DNA of 39,222 nucleotides, from assembly GCF_018613695.1 (NCBI RefSeq), contig NZ_JAGGPR010000019.1, forward strand, positions 1 through 39,222, written 5' to 3'. Source of the stretch: Arthrobacter sp. ISL-95. GTDB lineage: Bacteria; Actinomycetota; Actinomycetes; Actinomycetales; Micrococcaceae. The translations under genes were made by a program, and so were the position numbers. Of the stretch, positions 15,643 to 23,402 are shown one piece after another. Numbering within the stretch: position 1 is the stretch's first letter; every line of letters starts with the position of its first letter. The notes beneath the pieces are model-generated. The model worked only from the letters and a program-made list of their open reading frames with translations. It had not been told where the DNA came from and did not search any database.

Positions 15643-16899
15643 TCAAATCAAATTTTTGAAAATGTCCCAGCCGCTACCGATCGGACCCTGGTTATCCAGT
15701 CCGTATGGTGCTGCGGCGTATTCCGGAGACTGGCTGAGATCGTAGTTGCCGTACGAGATGAGATCGCCGTCATGCCCGTAGGCGATGAGATTATTACGTT
15801 CGGCGGTACCCCGGCTGGTTTCCTTCCAATACGAGCCGGCGCCGCTGATTTCGGTCATGACGTCCCATCCTTGGCCCACTACGCCCGGGGCCTTCCAACC
15901 GCCCTGCCCATCAGTGGGGTATTGGTGCAGGTAGCCGCTGCGGTCGCGGGCGAAGATGCTTACCGCCCCTTTGGCGGTGGTATCTCCGGGGGCAATGATT
16001 TTGTCGAAAATCTGCCACCCCGAGCCGACCTGTGAGGGTTCCAACCAGCCGCCTTGACCGTCGCCAGGGTAAAGGAACAGATTCCCTGAACGGTCCCGGG
16101 CCAGGACGTCGTTGTTGCCGTCGCCGTTGAAATCCCCGGGCCCGACGATGGAATCGAAGATGTTCCATCCAGAACCGACCTGGCTCGGCGGATACCAGCC
16201 CCCGTCGCCGTCACCGGAGTAGAGCATCAGATTTCCTGCACTGCCCCGCCCCAGGACGTCGTTGTTACCATCCCCGTCGAAATCACCGGGGGAGAAAACG
16301 ATGTCGAAGATATTCCAGCCCGTTCCGACCACCCTGGGCTCATCCCAGGAACCGTTGAAGCTAATGGCCCTATCAAACTCCATGAAGCGAACCCATTGCG
16401 GCTCGTACGTGCGGGGGTACAGCACCAGGTCCCCGTCGGCAGTCCGGCCCAGCAGCTCAAAGTTTCCCCGCCCGGTCCAGCCATTGGCGCGGTTCGATGC
16501 TGCGATGGGAGGCGTCTCGAGGCTGTAATGCTTAGTTTCAGAACTGCACGTTTGGACGTTGAAAGAGATGCGGTTTCCGCGGTCTTCGGGAAGAAGTTTC
16601 AGGACGTCTCCCTGACGCTCTGCCGGTAGTGGAACACCATTGCTCAACCACTCCATGACGAACCGAGGATCCTGGTTTTCGTCCGGGCAGTAGTTCACAC
16701 CCCCGTTGCCGGTCCGCGCAAGTCTTAGTTCAGAGCCCACGAAAGGCGCCCCCATCATCTGCGCAGGGGACTGGGACGACTGTTGAAGGGACGCGCTGTC
16801 ACCTTGGGCGAGGGCCGGACCCACACCAACCGCTGTTGACCCCAGCACCAACACGGCAAAAGCCGCCCACTTGACCGATAAAGCACGAAAAGTTCCCAT
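15643..16899 (-). CDS. Secreted FG-GAP/VCBS repeat protein
   Basis: A 418-residue protein. ATG 16899, with AGGGGG a few bases upstream, opens a Sec signal peptide (hydrophobic core AAFAVLVLGSTAVGVG, cleavage near ALAQG); upstream in-frame codons are not needed. Residues ~35-160 form an unassigned domain with two Cys. The rest consists of FG-GAP-like repeats, each with a D-F-D/N-G-D-G-N-N-D calcium-binding loop followed by VLGRGSAGNLMLY-type strands and the recurring GSGWNIFD. Such repeats build beta-propellers on extracellular proteins. A surface binding or enzyme-accessory role is possible; no catalytic domain was seen. Confidence 0.88.
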   Translation of the reverse strand: MGTFRALSVKWAAFAVLVLGSTAVGVGPALAQGDSASLQQSSQSPAQMMGAPFVGSELRLARTGNGGVNYCPDENQDPRFVMEWLSNGVPLPAERQGDVLKLLPEDRGNRISFNVQTCSSETKHYSLETPPIAASNRANGWTGRGNFELLGRTADGDLVLYPRTYEPQWVRFMEFDRAISFNGSWDEPRVVGTGWNIFDIVFSPGDFDGDGNNDVLGRGSAGNLMLYSGDGDGGWYPPSQVGSGWNIFDSIVGPGDFNGDGNNDVLARDRSGNLFLYPGDGQGGWLEPSQVGSGWQIFDKIIAPGDTTAKGAVSIFARDRSGYLHQYPTDGQGGWKAPGVVGQGWDVMTEISGAGSYWKETSRGTAERNNLIAYGHDGDLISYGNYDLSQSPEYAAAPYGLDNQGPIGSGWDIFKNLI

Positions 16900-17319
16900 G
16901 ATCCCCCTAAACCCCGCCCAAAACAGGCCATTTTCGTCGAGCCTAACACCCGCAATCCAGACACACGCCAAACACTCTTGAAGGCTATATTCCCCGCTGA
17001 GGTTTATTACCTCCACAGTTCCAGAAGGCATCATGGGCAACGAGAACGACACTTGACGAATATAGAAGCATCCAAGATCGCGTTGCCGTCGCACCGTGGG
17101 GGCGGGGCCGGGTTCTTTTCAGCCTTGACGACACACACTGGTCGCGCGGGGCCGGTGCATGGCGGGCACAGGAACCACAGGCGCGGGGAGACCACTAAGG
17201 CGGCAGGGGGTTTCACGTCGGGGTATTCCCTGCGATCACCCAAGACCCACCACCCAGCCCACACCAGAAACGACAGGACCACTCAGCGAGTATCTGCTAA
17301 CCCGTCGCGCGAAAACGAA
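16900..17319. other. Intergenic gap containing dispersed repeat copy 3
   Basis: No gene is supported. The gap holds the third copy of the 24-base repeat (17052-17075), then low-complexity GC-rich sequence. It separates the FG-GAP gene from the upstream minus-strand gene block, so the FG-GAP promoter should lie here. Confidence 0.4.
17052..17075 (-). repeat. 24-base dispersed repeat, copy 3 (inverted)
   Basis: Plus strand reads CTTGACGAATA to AGAAGCATCCAA, the exact reverse complement of the copy at 2299-2322 over 24 bases. Together the two copies form inverted ends of a 14.8-kb segment. No matching target duplication is visible immediately outside them. Confidence 0.7.
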
Positions 17320-17826
17320 CTACGCTTCCTCACTTGGTGGTGCTTCTTGGGTCACTGTTGGCTCTCCGAAATCTGCAAAAGGGGCCTTGCGTAGGGCACC
17401 GTCAAACGATGTAGGGCGGTCCCACCTTTGCCCGTTGTTGTCTCGAAAACTGATGTAGACCGCCTGATTGCCGGGGTTCTCGCCGGTGTAGTTTATTGGT
17501 ACCTCCTGCGAACCAGGGGGCACCACCGCAAAATACTTCTCTTTCGGTTCACCGAATTCCTGCTTGATCCGGACTCCCCAGATCGGCTGGTCAGACGCGT
17601 TGAGAACATGTACCCGGTAGGCGGGGTACTTATCGTGATACTCAAGCCAACACGCTACTCGTTCAGCTTGGGCACGCTCCTGCAGCCGATTCTGCGCCTG
17701 TTCCTGTTCGATGCTCTTTGCCTCTTGCTTCGTTCGCGCGTTGTGCTCTTTCAGCGAAAAGTAGATCGACGCTCCCGCCACAACGAGCGCAAGAGAAAGT
17801 GAGGCGGCTGAGAGCACTTCAGCCAA
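17320..17826 (-). CDS. Membrane-anchored hypothetical protein with coiled coil
   Basis: A 168-residue protein with one N-terminal transmembrane helix (residues 5-23, LSAASLSLALVVAGASIYF). A charged, Gln/Glu-rich coiled-coil stretch follows (~28-60, KQEAKSIEQEQAQNRLQERA). The C-terminal domain has beta-strand character (YRVHVLNASDQPIWGVRIK, QAVYISFRDNNGQRW). No family was recognised. Its build parallels the neighbouring gene at 18004, and both share strand with the AbiEii/recombinase operon upstream. Function unknown. Confidence 0.65.
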   Translation of the reverse strand: MAEVLSAASLSLALVVAGASIYFSLKEHNARTKQEAKSIEQEQAQNRLQERAQAERVACWLEYHDKYPAYRVHVLNASDQPIWGVRIKQEFGEPKEKYFAVVPPGSQEVPINYTGENPGNQAVYISFRDNNGQRWDRPTSFDGALRKAPFADFGEPTVTQEAPPSEEA

Positions 17827-18003
17827 CTTCGGTCCGGATTCCGGCGATCAGGCTGTACACGGCCACCGCTCGCCCTGGTGAGGTTTGTCCCGGTGGTGAC
17901 GTGGTGGTTGTGTGCAGGCGGTCAGGTGGGTCCCGTCGTCCACATGTGTGCGGGAAAAGCCCGAAGGAATTAGCTTTTGCCGTGCCCATGTGGTCGAGGG
18001 GCT

Positions 18004-18618
18004 TTAGACGATTCTCTCGGCAGGCTTGCTGTTGCTACGCTGCGGTGGCTTACGCTCCGGCAGATGGCTCAGGGCCGTCTCCCCCGCTGCGATCATTTCC
18101 TCGATGCTGGCCTCCACCTCGGGACTTGGTTCCAACTTTCTTGCCACCCGGAGATTGTTGATGAACGACGCGGCCCACTCGTTCGGCGCATGGTGGGCAT
18201 CCTCTATCTGCTTCATGGTGTATCCGCTGCCGCTTAGCTGAACCATCGTCTGTTCGAGCAGTCCGTTGATCACTTTGTGCTCGACGCTCATCCATCTGTC
18301 GAGTCGCTTGTAGTGCTCGCTGCTTACCCCGTCGACCAACTCCATCATGGATGAACGAACGCGCACGAGGACTGGCCTGAGATCTTGGGCAAGAACGTTG
18401 GCTCCCACAACATCCTGCATGGCACTAGTGACTTCGCTCCACCGTTCGCGTTGCCTTGCTCGGGCGCCTTCTTCTTCCACTCTGATGGCTCGCTGGTCGG
18501 CTGCTGCCGCGCGCTTGTCTGCCCGCGTTGCGCGGCGGTCCGCACGAATGGAGATGATGAAGCCGGACAGTCCTGTTACGCCGCCAAGGATGGCGATCCC
18601 GGTTGCAAGTGCGTCCAT
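18004..18618 (-). CDS. Membrane-anchored hypothetical protein with coiled coil
   Basis: A 204-residue protein. One N-terminal transmembrane segment (residues 4-24, ATGIAILGGVTGLSGFIISI) is followed by a highly charged helix (~27-65, ADRRATRADKRAAAADQRAI then ERWSEV). A helical domain lies at ~90-190. No family was recognised. The layout (anchor, coiled coil, soluble domain) matches the gene at 17320. It lies 61 bases downstream of the serine recombinase on the same strand. A joint function of the two proteins is conjecture. Confidence 0.65.
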   Translation of the reverse strand: MDALATGIAILGGVTGLSGFIISIRADRRATRADKRAAAADQRAIRVEEEGARARQRERWSEVTSAMQDVVGANVLAQDLRPVLVRVRSSMMELVDGVSSEHYKRLDRWMSVEHKVINGLLEQTMVQLSGSGYTMKQIEDAHHAPNEWAASFINNLRVARKLEPSPEVEASIEEMIAAGETALSHLPERKPPQRSNSKPAERIV

Positions 18619-18679
18619 TGCGCGATTCCCCTCTGAGCGATGTCTGGTTAATTCTCGCCCCTGTTTGGAGGGGAACAGT

Positions 18680-19258
18680 TCAAGCGGATTGTTCGGCCTG
18701 CTGTTTCCGCAGGGCGCGGCTTACGCTCATCCGTCCGACTCCGAGTACTTGGGCGATTTCGGTGATGGGTGTTTTCTTCGCGTGCATGGTGCGTGCGGCG
18801 TTCACCTGAGCTGGGGTTATGGTGGAAGGCCGGCCGCCGACGCGGCCGCGAGCACGGGCGGCTTCGAGCCCTGCGCGGGTGCATTCGAGCATTCTGCTGC
18901 GTTCGTGTTCTGCCAGTGCGGAGAAGATGTGGAAGATCAGTCGGCCGTCTGCGGTGGTGGTGTCGAGGAAGCTCTCGGTGAGGGACTTGAACTGGATGCC
19001 TCGTTGGTCCAGTTCGGTCACGATGCGGGCGAGATCTGCGGTGGATCGCCCCACACGATCCAGCTTCCAAACTACCAGGACGTTTCCCGGTTGCAGGAAG
19101 TCTAAGCACCGCTGCCATTCGGGACGGTCCTGCGTTGACCCGGATGCGTAGTCGGTGAAAGTGCGGATGACTCCGGCGCGGTCCAGTGCGTCTTGCTGCA
19201 ATTCGGGGTTTTGCTCGGCGGTGCTGACGCGGGCGTACCCGATGAGGTTCGCGGTCAC
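18680..19258 (-). CDS. Serine recombinase (resolvase) coupled to the AbiEii-type gene
   Basis: A 192-residue serine recombinase. IGYARVSTAEQNPELQ carries nucleophile Ser12 and Arg10. VWKLDRVGRSTADLARI and the E-R-SRMLECTRAGLEAARARG hinge helix follow, then the HTH PITEIAQVLGVGRMSVSRAL. I start at GTG 19258, which overlaps the upstream stop as GTGA. Longer in-frame upstream sequence is the shadow of that gene. As the third gene of a tightly overlapping operon it is probably made together with the nucleotidyltransferase. It may resolve multimers of a plasmid or island carrying this cassette. Confidence 0.88.
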   Translation of the reverse strand: MTANLIGYARVSTAEQNPELQQDALDRAGVIRTFTDYASGSTQDRPEWQRCLDFLQPGNVLVVWKLDRVGRSTADLARIVTELDQRGIQFKSLTESFLDTTTADGRLIFHIFSALAEHERSRMLECTRAGLEAARARGRVGGRPSTITPAQVNAARTMHAKKTPITEIAQVLGVGRMSVSRALRKQQAEQSA

Positions 19259-20109
19259 CGCGATTTGTCCTGCTCGGTGACTCGCCCCTTGGCTTGCTTT
19301 GTTGCTTCGGCTGTAGGCGCCTGGGCCGGTGGCCGCAAAGCATCGCGTGGCGAGCCCGGGTAGGAGGCATGTACCAGCTTCATGACCTTTTCCATGCGGG
19401 GATCCACGGCCGTCGATTGTTCCTGGTTCTTCTGGACCAGGAGCGGGCCAAGTGTCGGCGGGTTGGTGCGCAGCTGATCGGCCCATCCGCTGAGCCGGGA
19501 TTTCATCTGCGCCAGTTCGTGTTCTCCGACGCCGTACTCCTGCACACGAAGAGTGGTGGAGATGCGCTGTACTTGGTCGAGCTGTGCGGCGAACATGCCG
19601 ACATCGAAACCGGGGTCGCGGTCAGCTGCGAGGTCGAGCAGCTGCCCGTCAGTGAATCGCTTGGATTCCCTGATGGCATCAAGGTCAAGGTAGTCGCGGA
19701 CTTCACCGCGGCTGTAGACAGCAACAACTTTGCTTCCCACGGCGTCCTCCAGGCTCAGGACCGGGCCGATGGAAAGTTTCACCGGCTCGGCCGCGCGCCA
19801 GTCGACGCCAAGGTCCACTTCCACGATCTGGCCTGTCGGGGATGCAACAGAGAAGTTCGCGAACTGCGGTGCGTTACGGACCTCCACTACCTCGAGGCCG
19901 CGCTCCCGCATCGCGGTCGCGAGACGTTGCGCTGAAAGCGCGAAAGCCTCGATACTGGTGACGGATGTAAACAGGTCGATGTCCTGTGTGGGGCGGTCAA
20001 TGATCCCGTGCTCCCTAATGGCTCCGGAGCCTGCCAAAGCGAAACCTCCGCTAGCCAAGGCATCAAGCGCCAGGCGCGTGACCTCACGCTGGTATTCGAC
20101 GTCCGACAT
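19255..20109 (-). CDS. AbiEii/AbiGii-type nucleotidyltransferase (putative toxin)
   Basis: A 284-residue protein from ATG 20109, which overlaps the previous stop as TAATG. The nucleotidyltransferase core is clear: G27-S28 in LAGSGAIREHG, D43 and D45 in RPTQDIDLFT, a further acidic strand IVEVDLGVDW, and the family motif SKVVAVYSRGEVRDYLDLD. AbiEii proteins are the toxins of type IV AbiE systems, reported to modify tRNA acceptor ends, and give phage abortive infection or plasmid stabilisation. The classical AbiEi antitoxin (a winged-helix repressor) is not next door; a 118-residue protein of unknown family takes its place. The C-terminal ~80 residues are polar and look disordered. Confidence 0.85.
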   Translation of the reverse strand: MSDVEYQREVTRLALDALASGGFALAGSGAIREHGIIDRPTQDIDLFTSVTSIEAFALSAQRLATAMRERGLEVVEVRNAPQFANFSVASPTGQIVEVDLGVDWRAAEPVKLSIGPVLSLEDAVGSKVVAVYSRGEVRDYLDLDAIRESKRFTDGQLLDLAADRDPGFDVGMFAAQLDQVQRISTTLRVQEYGVGEHELAQMKSRLSGWADQLRTNPPTLGPLLVQKNQEQSTAVDPRMEKVMKLVHASYPGSPRDALRPPAQAPTAEATKQAKGRVTEQDKSR

Positions 20110-20465
20110 TAGGAGCGCTGCGCCAGCTGCGGGAACTTGCTCTCCCACAAATCACGGACGCGAACAGGAAGCATCAGCTCGTCCCAGACCTTCACCAAAA
20201 GGCCGGCGTTGAGCAGCTGCTCCTGGTCCGCACGCGTACCTTCACGCAAGATCGCCTGATACGCCTTGAAAACACCCTCGGGCTGCCCCAGGTCGCAGTC
20301 CGCCTGCGGACCCCAGTAGATGTGGTGTGGCAGTATCAGGACACCCTCCCCCGGCCCCTGTAAGGCGTCAAGGCGTCCGGCCACCGCGTAGGGGATTACG
20401 TCCTGTATCAGGACCCGTGGCTCCTTGGAGTGGTCGCCCGCGCGCCTGGGTTTGAGGGTAGGCAT
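20109..20465 (-). CDS. Unknown protein, first gene of the AbiEii-recombinase operon
   Basis: A 118-residue protein from ATG 20463-20465 with CAGGAG a few bases upstream. It shows no transmembrane segment and no recognised family. Features are a basic N-terminus (MPTLKPRRAGDHSKEPR), a Gly/Pro-rich turn region (QGPGEGVLILPHHIYWGP) and a helical C-terminal half (FKAYQAILREGTRADQEQLL, VRDLWESKFPQL). Its stop overlaps the nucleotidyltransferase start by one base, so the two are translationally coupled. By position it is the candidate antitoxin, but it does not resemble AbiEi; this is inference only. Confidence 0.75.
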   Translation of the reverse strand: MPTLKPRRAGDHSKEPRVLIQDVIPYAVAGRLDALQGPGEGVLILPHHIYWGPQADCDLGQPEGVFKAYQAILREGTRADQEQLLNAGLLVKVWDELMLPVRVRDLWESKFPQLAQRS

Positions 20466-20519
20466 TGGTTTCTCCTGTTGGTGCGGCGGATGTTGCCGAT
20501 GCGCTTAGGTTAGCAAGAG

Positions 20520-20674
20520 TGCACGAAACTCAATACAGGGCGCCGTTGTTCATTTCCCGGTTTCGTGCAGTGTTACGTGCAAAAGCTGGGGGTTGGATTC
20601 GCCTACATGACGCGGGGCCGGGAATCCCGGCGTCGAGGGTTCAGCAAGTGCACGAATACGAACGATTTCGTTCA
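20520..20674. promoter_or_regulatory. Repeated TGCACGAA sites upstream of the AbiEii operon
   Basis: TGCACGAAA (20520-20528) pairs with TTTCGTGCA (20561-20569). A second site is a nearly perfect palindrome: TGCACGAA (20649-20656) and TTCGTTCA (20667-20674). They lie in the gap between the operon start (20465) and the divergent protease gene. Spaced inverted sites next to a serine recombinase gene resemble a res site; a repressor operator fits equally well. Confidence 0.5.
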
Positions 20675-20847
20675 TCTTTGCCCGGCTACCGAAGCCGAGG
20701 CTTTCCCGCCTGCGCCGCGGAATGAGAGAAAGCGTGGGAGGAGGGAGCAATAGCTGGCATGGTTGATTCGGCACTACGTTAGATGGTATGATGCGGCCAC
20801 TTCGGGGCTGGGGTCGGAAGCGCGATACTGCCAAGAAGGAGCCCAAA

Positions 20848-22065
20848 ATGAAGTCTTTGCTGCAGCGCCACGACGTCTTCCCTCTCCATTCCTCCTCCGC
20901 ATCACGTCACATCTCTGGTAATTCGAGGAAAAGGAGCACTAAAAATTGCACGAGGGCAATGGCTGCCCTTGAACTCGCCGTCCTGTTGGGGACGAGCGCG
21001 TGTGCAACTGGCAGCGGCAGCCCTGCCTCCTCGCCGTCCACCTCGTCATCTGCGCCAGCGCTTACGGGCAAGCAGGTCTTTGATCTCGCCTCGCCCGCCA
21101 CCATCCAGCTGTACGGCCGTCGGGGACAGAGCACCTCAGGCGGCACCGGCGTCATCTATGACAAGGACAAGCACTTAGCCATTACCAATGCACATGTGGT
21201 GGCGGGGTTGGCCACGCTGAAGGCACGGTTCAGCGATGGCACGGAGAGCGACGCACGGGTGAGGGGAATTGCACCCTGTTCGGACCTGGCGGTCATCGAG
21301 ATAACTGACATGGACAGTAAGGCCACGGCGCTGCCGTTGGGCGACTCGAGTATTGTGCAGCCGGCGGACCATGTCTCGGTGCTCGGCTACCCTGCCTCAT
21401 TCCAGGACTTTACCCAAAGCAAGATCGCTTTTACCGAGGGCAGTGTGCAGGCAGCCGGGGTGAAGGCTGAAGTCGGGGCGGACTTGCCCACTTATCCTGA
21501 CGCCATCCAGCACAGTGCCACGGTTAATCACGGCAATAGTGGCGGTCCCCTGGTGGATATCCAAGGGCAGGTCGTGGGGATCAATACGCTGACGAACTTC
21601 GGTACTGGGAGCCAGCAGGTACAGGGCCAGTTCTATAGCATCACGATTAACAAAGTGAAGTCCTTGTTGCCAGAACTGGAGGCTGGACGCAGCATCGCCA
21701 ATGTTGGGTGGTCGCTTCAGCCGTTGTCGAGCGTCCCCATGTCTACGCTCATTCCGGCCCTGGGACTCGGCGACACGTCATTGGGTGAACAGGCGGACGC
21801 CGTCCTGAAGGCCAAAGGCATCGACGGGATGGTGGTGGTCGGTACGGACGCAGGCAGCCCTGCTGAGGACGCTGACCTGGAGTTAGGAGACATCGTACGG
21901 ACCATGCAAAATGCGCCGGTGAGGTCGATGTCCCAAGTCTGCGACATCCTCAACACGGCTGGGTCTGGCGCGTCAATCGGGATGGCCGGAAACTATACGG
22001 TCAACGCCTCCGGGGAAAATCAGTTCGCCGACTCGTGGACAACGAAATTGACGATGCCCAAGTAG
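20848..22065 (+). CDS. Trypsin-like serine protease with PDZ domain (HtrA-like), probable lipoprotein
   Basis: A 405-residue protein. ATG 20848 has AAGGAG at ideal spacing. The N-terminus carries a basic region, a hydrophobic stretch (residues 39-50) and Cys52 in LGTSAC, a near-lipobox, followed by a Ser/Pro-rich linker. The trypsin-like domain (~75-310) shows His116 in ITNAHVV, Asp146 in CSDLAVI and Ser231 in NHGNSGGPL. A C-terminal PDZ-like domain (~320-400) includes GMVVVGTDAGSPAEDADLEL then GDIV. This is the DegP/HtrA architecture: an extracytoplasmic protease for misfolded or surface proteins. The gene is divergent from the AbiEii operon. Confidence 0.9.
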   Translation: MKSLLQRHDVFPLHSSSASRHISGNSRKRSTKNCTRAMAALELAVLLGTSACATGSGSPASSPSTSSSAPALTGKQVFDLASPATIQLYGRRGQSTSGGTGVIYDKDKHLAITNAHVVAGLATLKARFSDGTESDARVRGIAPCSDLAVIEITDMDSKATALPLGDSSIVQPADHVSVLGYPASFQDFTQSKIAFTEGSVQAAGVKAEVGADLPTYPDAIQHSATVNHGNSGGPLVDIQGQVVGINTLTNFGTGSQQVQGQFYSITINKVKSLLPELEAGRSIANVGWSLQPLSSVPMSTLIPALGLGDTSLGEQADAVLKAKGIDGMVVVGTDAGSPAEDADLELGDIVRTMQNAPVRSMSQVCDILNTAGSGASIGMAGNYTVNASGENQFADSWTTKLTMPK

Positions 22066-22670
22066 TGCCACCAGTAAGCGATAGGCGACGGACGCGCGCC
22101 ACCGGCGTACCACCCGCACACCCGTCGGCATCCGCATTGAGATTGTTCCCATGCACGAGTACGACCGATTACGTGTATGGCTGTTGACTCTGGACTATGG
22201 ATCGGTGCTTGCCAGTTTTGAGCGCGTTCTAGACACTATCTCTAAATTGAATGACCCCAAACTTGGTTCCCATTTTCGAACGGTCGTCTCGATCCACGAC
22301 CCTGCACCGACAGACAACGGGTGGCTGGTCGGCGGTGATTGCCTTGACCCATGGAAGAAGCTTGGACCAATCTCAACCAAGTAGTCGGCTAGGCGGGAGC
22401 GATGGTTGTTGCACTGTTGACCATCGTTAACTTCGGCATCGCGCTCCTGGCGCAACAGCATTCTGGCCTACTGCCCCGCGCGACACTATAAGGGGGATAT
22501 TTTCCTTGGTATAGACGGGGTATCGCTAAGCTCCTCGGCAAGGTAGGGGCGACTTGACGAGATTTCAGAGAGTGGCTATATTTTTTTCTCGTAAGAAACA
22601 GAGAACGGAAGTTCCCCCCGACTGAAGTGGTGTAGTTAGCTGTTTTAGGGGGAAGCACCGTTGCAGTAAC
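22066..22670. other. Gap with weak small ORFs
   Basis: A 77-codon plus-strand frame at 22151-22384 (HFRTVVSIHDPAPTDNGWLV in the middle) has modest coding character but no ribosome binding site or family. A 29-codon hydrophobic frame follows (MVVALLTIVNFGIALLAQQ, from about 22402). The two may be pieces of one lost gene. Otherwise I see nothing. Confidence 0.25.
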
Positions 22671-22843
22671 ACCTGGTCGTCGACAGCTTGAGACGGCCAG
22701 AGCAACACCAGCAGTACCGGGCCGTCAAGCAGTAGGAGACGGACACAGCAGTACCAGTAGTACCTGGTCGTCGACAGCTTGAGACGGCCAGCGCAACACC
22801 AGCAGTACCTGATCGTCGGACAGCTTGAGACGACCAGTGCAGT
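22671..22843. repeat. Tandem array of ~45-base hairpin repeats (3 full units plus a partial fourth)
   Basis: Units start at 22671, 22716, 22762 and 22807, giving 45-46 base spacing. Units 1 and 3 differ at one position only; unit 2 is strongly diverged and unit 4 moderately. Each conserved unit holds an imperfect inverted repeat, CTGGTCGTC and GACGGCCAG around a 10-base loop, followed by GCAACACCAGCAGT. The sequence between stems is also conserved, unlike CRISPR spacers, and no cas genes are present. It is intergenic, next to a long perfect stem at 22855. Confidence 0.75.
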
Positions 22844-22854
22844 ATCTGTAACGC

Positions 22855-22900
22855 GGGGCGGGCAAGTTGAGAGCATTCTTATGCACTCCTTGCCCGCCCC
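22855..22900. repeat. Perfect 12-base stem-loop beside the tandem array
   Basis: GGGGCGGGCAAG (22855-22866) and CTTGCCCGCCCC (22889-22900) are exact reverse complements around a 22-base AT-richer loop. On the minus strand it starts 7 bases after the NUDIX pseudogene stop (22908), so it may be that gene's terminator. No T run follows on that strand. Confidence 0.65.
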
Positions 22901-22907
22901 AAACCGT

Positions 22908-23238
22908 TTAAGATCTGTTGCCTGGCACAAGGGTCCATTTTCTTGGTTGAGCCCAAGGCCCACTACCCATTGAGACCCGAAGGCGTTGTACCGGTGTGCG
23001 TCTCATTCCGAGTGGGCGCAGGTCCGCTGAACTAACCACGATTCCCAGTTCCTCATAGGCTTCGCGCGCTGCGGTGCCAATAGCTGACTCATTTGATTCA
23101 ACGTGTCCCGCAGCAGCATTGGCCCAGTGCCCATCTAAGTAACCGGTCCCCTGACGCAGCTGTAAGAGTACGCAGTCGCGGCGTCTGAAAACGACATAGC
23201 TGACTGGAGTTAGCTGGAATTGATCATCTATTGGTCAT
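22908..23238 (-). pseudogene. NUDIX hydrolase, frameshifted and C-terminally truncated
   Basis: An AAGGAAG ribosome binding site precedes ATG 23238 (MTN), but one extra A at about the fourth codon brings an early TGA. Removing it gives a continuous frame: DDQFQLTPVSYVVFRRRDCV then LLQLRQGTGYLDGHW. An intact NUDIX box follows, GHVESNESAIGTAAREAYEE then LGI, matching GX5EX7REUXEEXGU. After about residue 75 the sequence loses family resemblance and stops at 22908, so the C-terminal half is missing. NUDIX enzymes hydrolyse nucleoside diphosphate derivatives. It is recently inactivated, or contains a sequencing error; the truncation argues for decay. Confidence 0.75.
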
Positions 23239-23402
23239 ACTTCCTTGAATTACACGCACGTTCCATGGTGACTCGATCGGGACGTCCCGGACACCTTAAA
23301 GAGACTAACGCTGGGGAGAGTCTGTTCGTCGGGTCTTCCTCGCAACATTCCCGGAAGGGGTTCGGGCGTCGGACGGCTCTGGAGTAGTGAAAGGGTTACA
23401 CC

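Noticed and set aside
18648..19370. 240-codon minus-strand ORF rich in Arg/His/Pro
   Set aside because: It overlaps the serine recombinase and nucleotidyltransferase in another frame, and its composition is typical of a GC-rich shadow.
22151..22384. 77-codon plus-strand gene
   Set aside because: No ribosome binding site and no family resemblance; composition is only moderately coding-like, so it is noted in the gap description, not called.
22671..22843. CRISPR array
   Set aside because: The sequence between the stems is conserved from unit to unit, unit spacing is only 45 bases with no variable spacers, and there are no cas genes.
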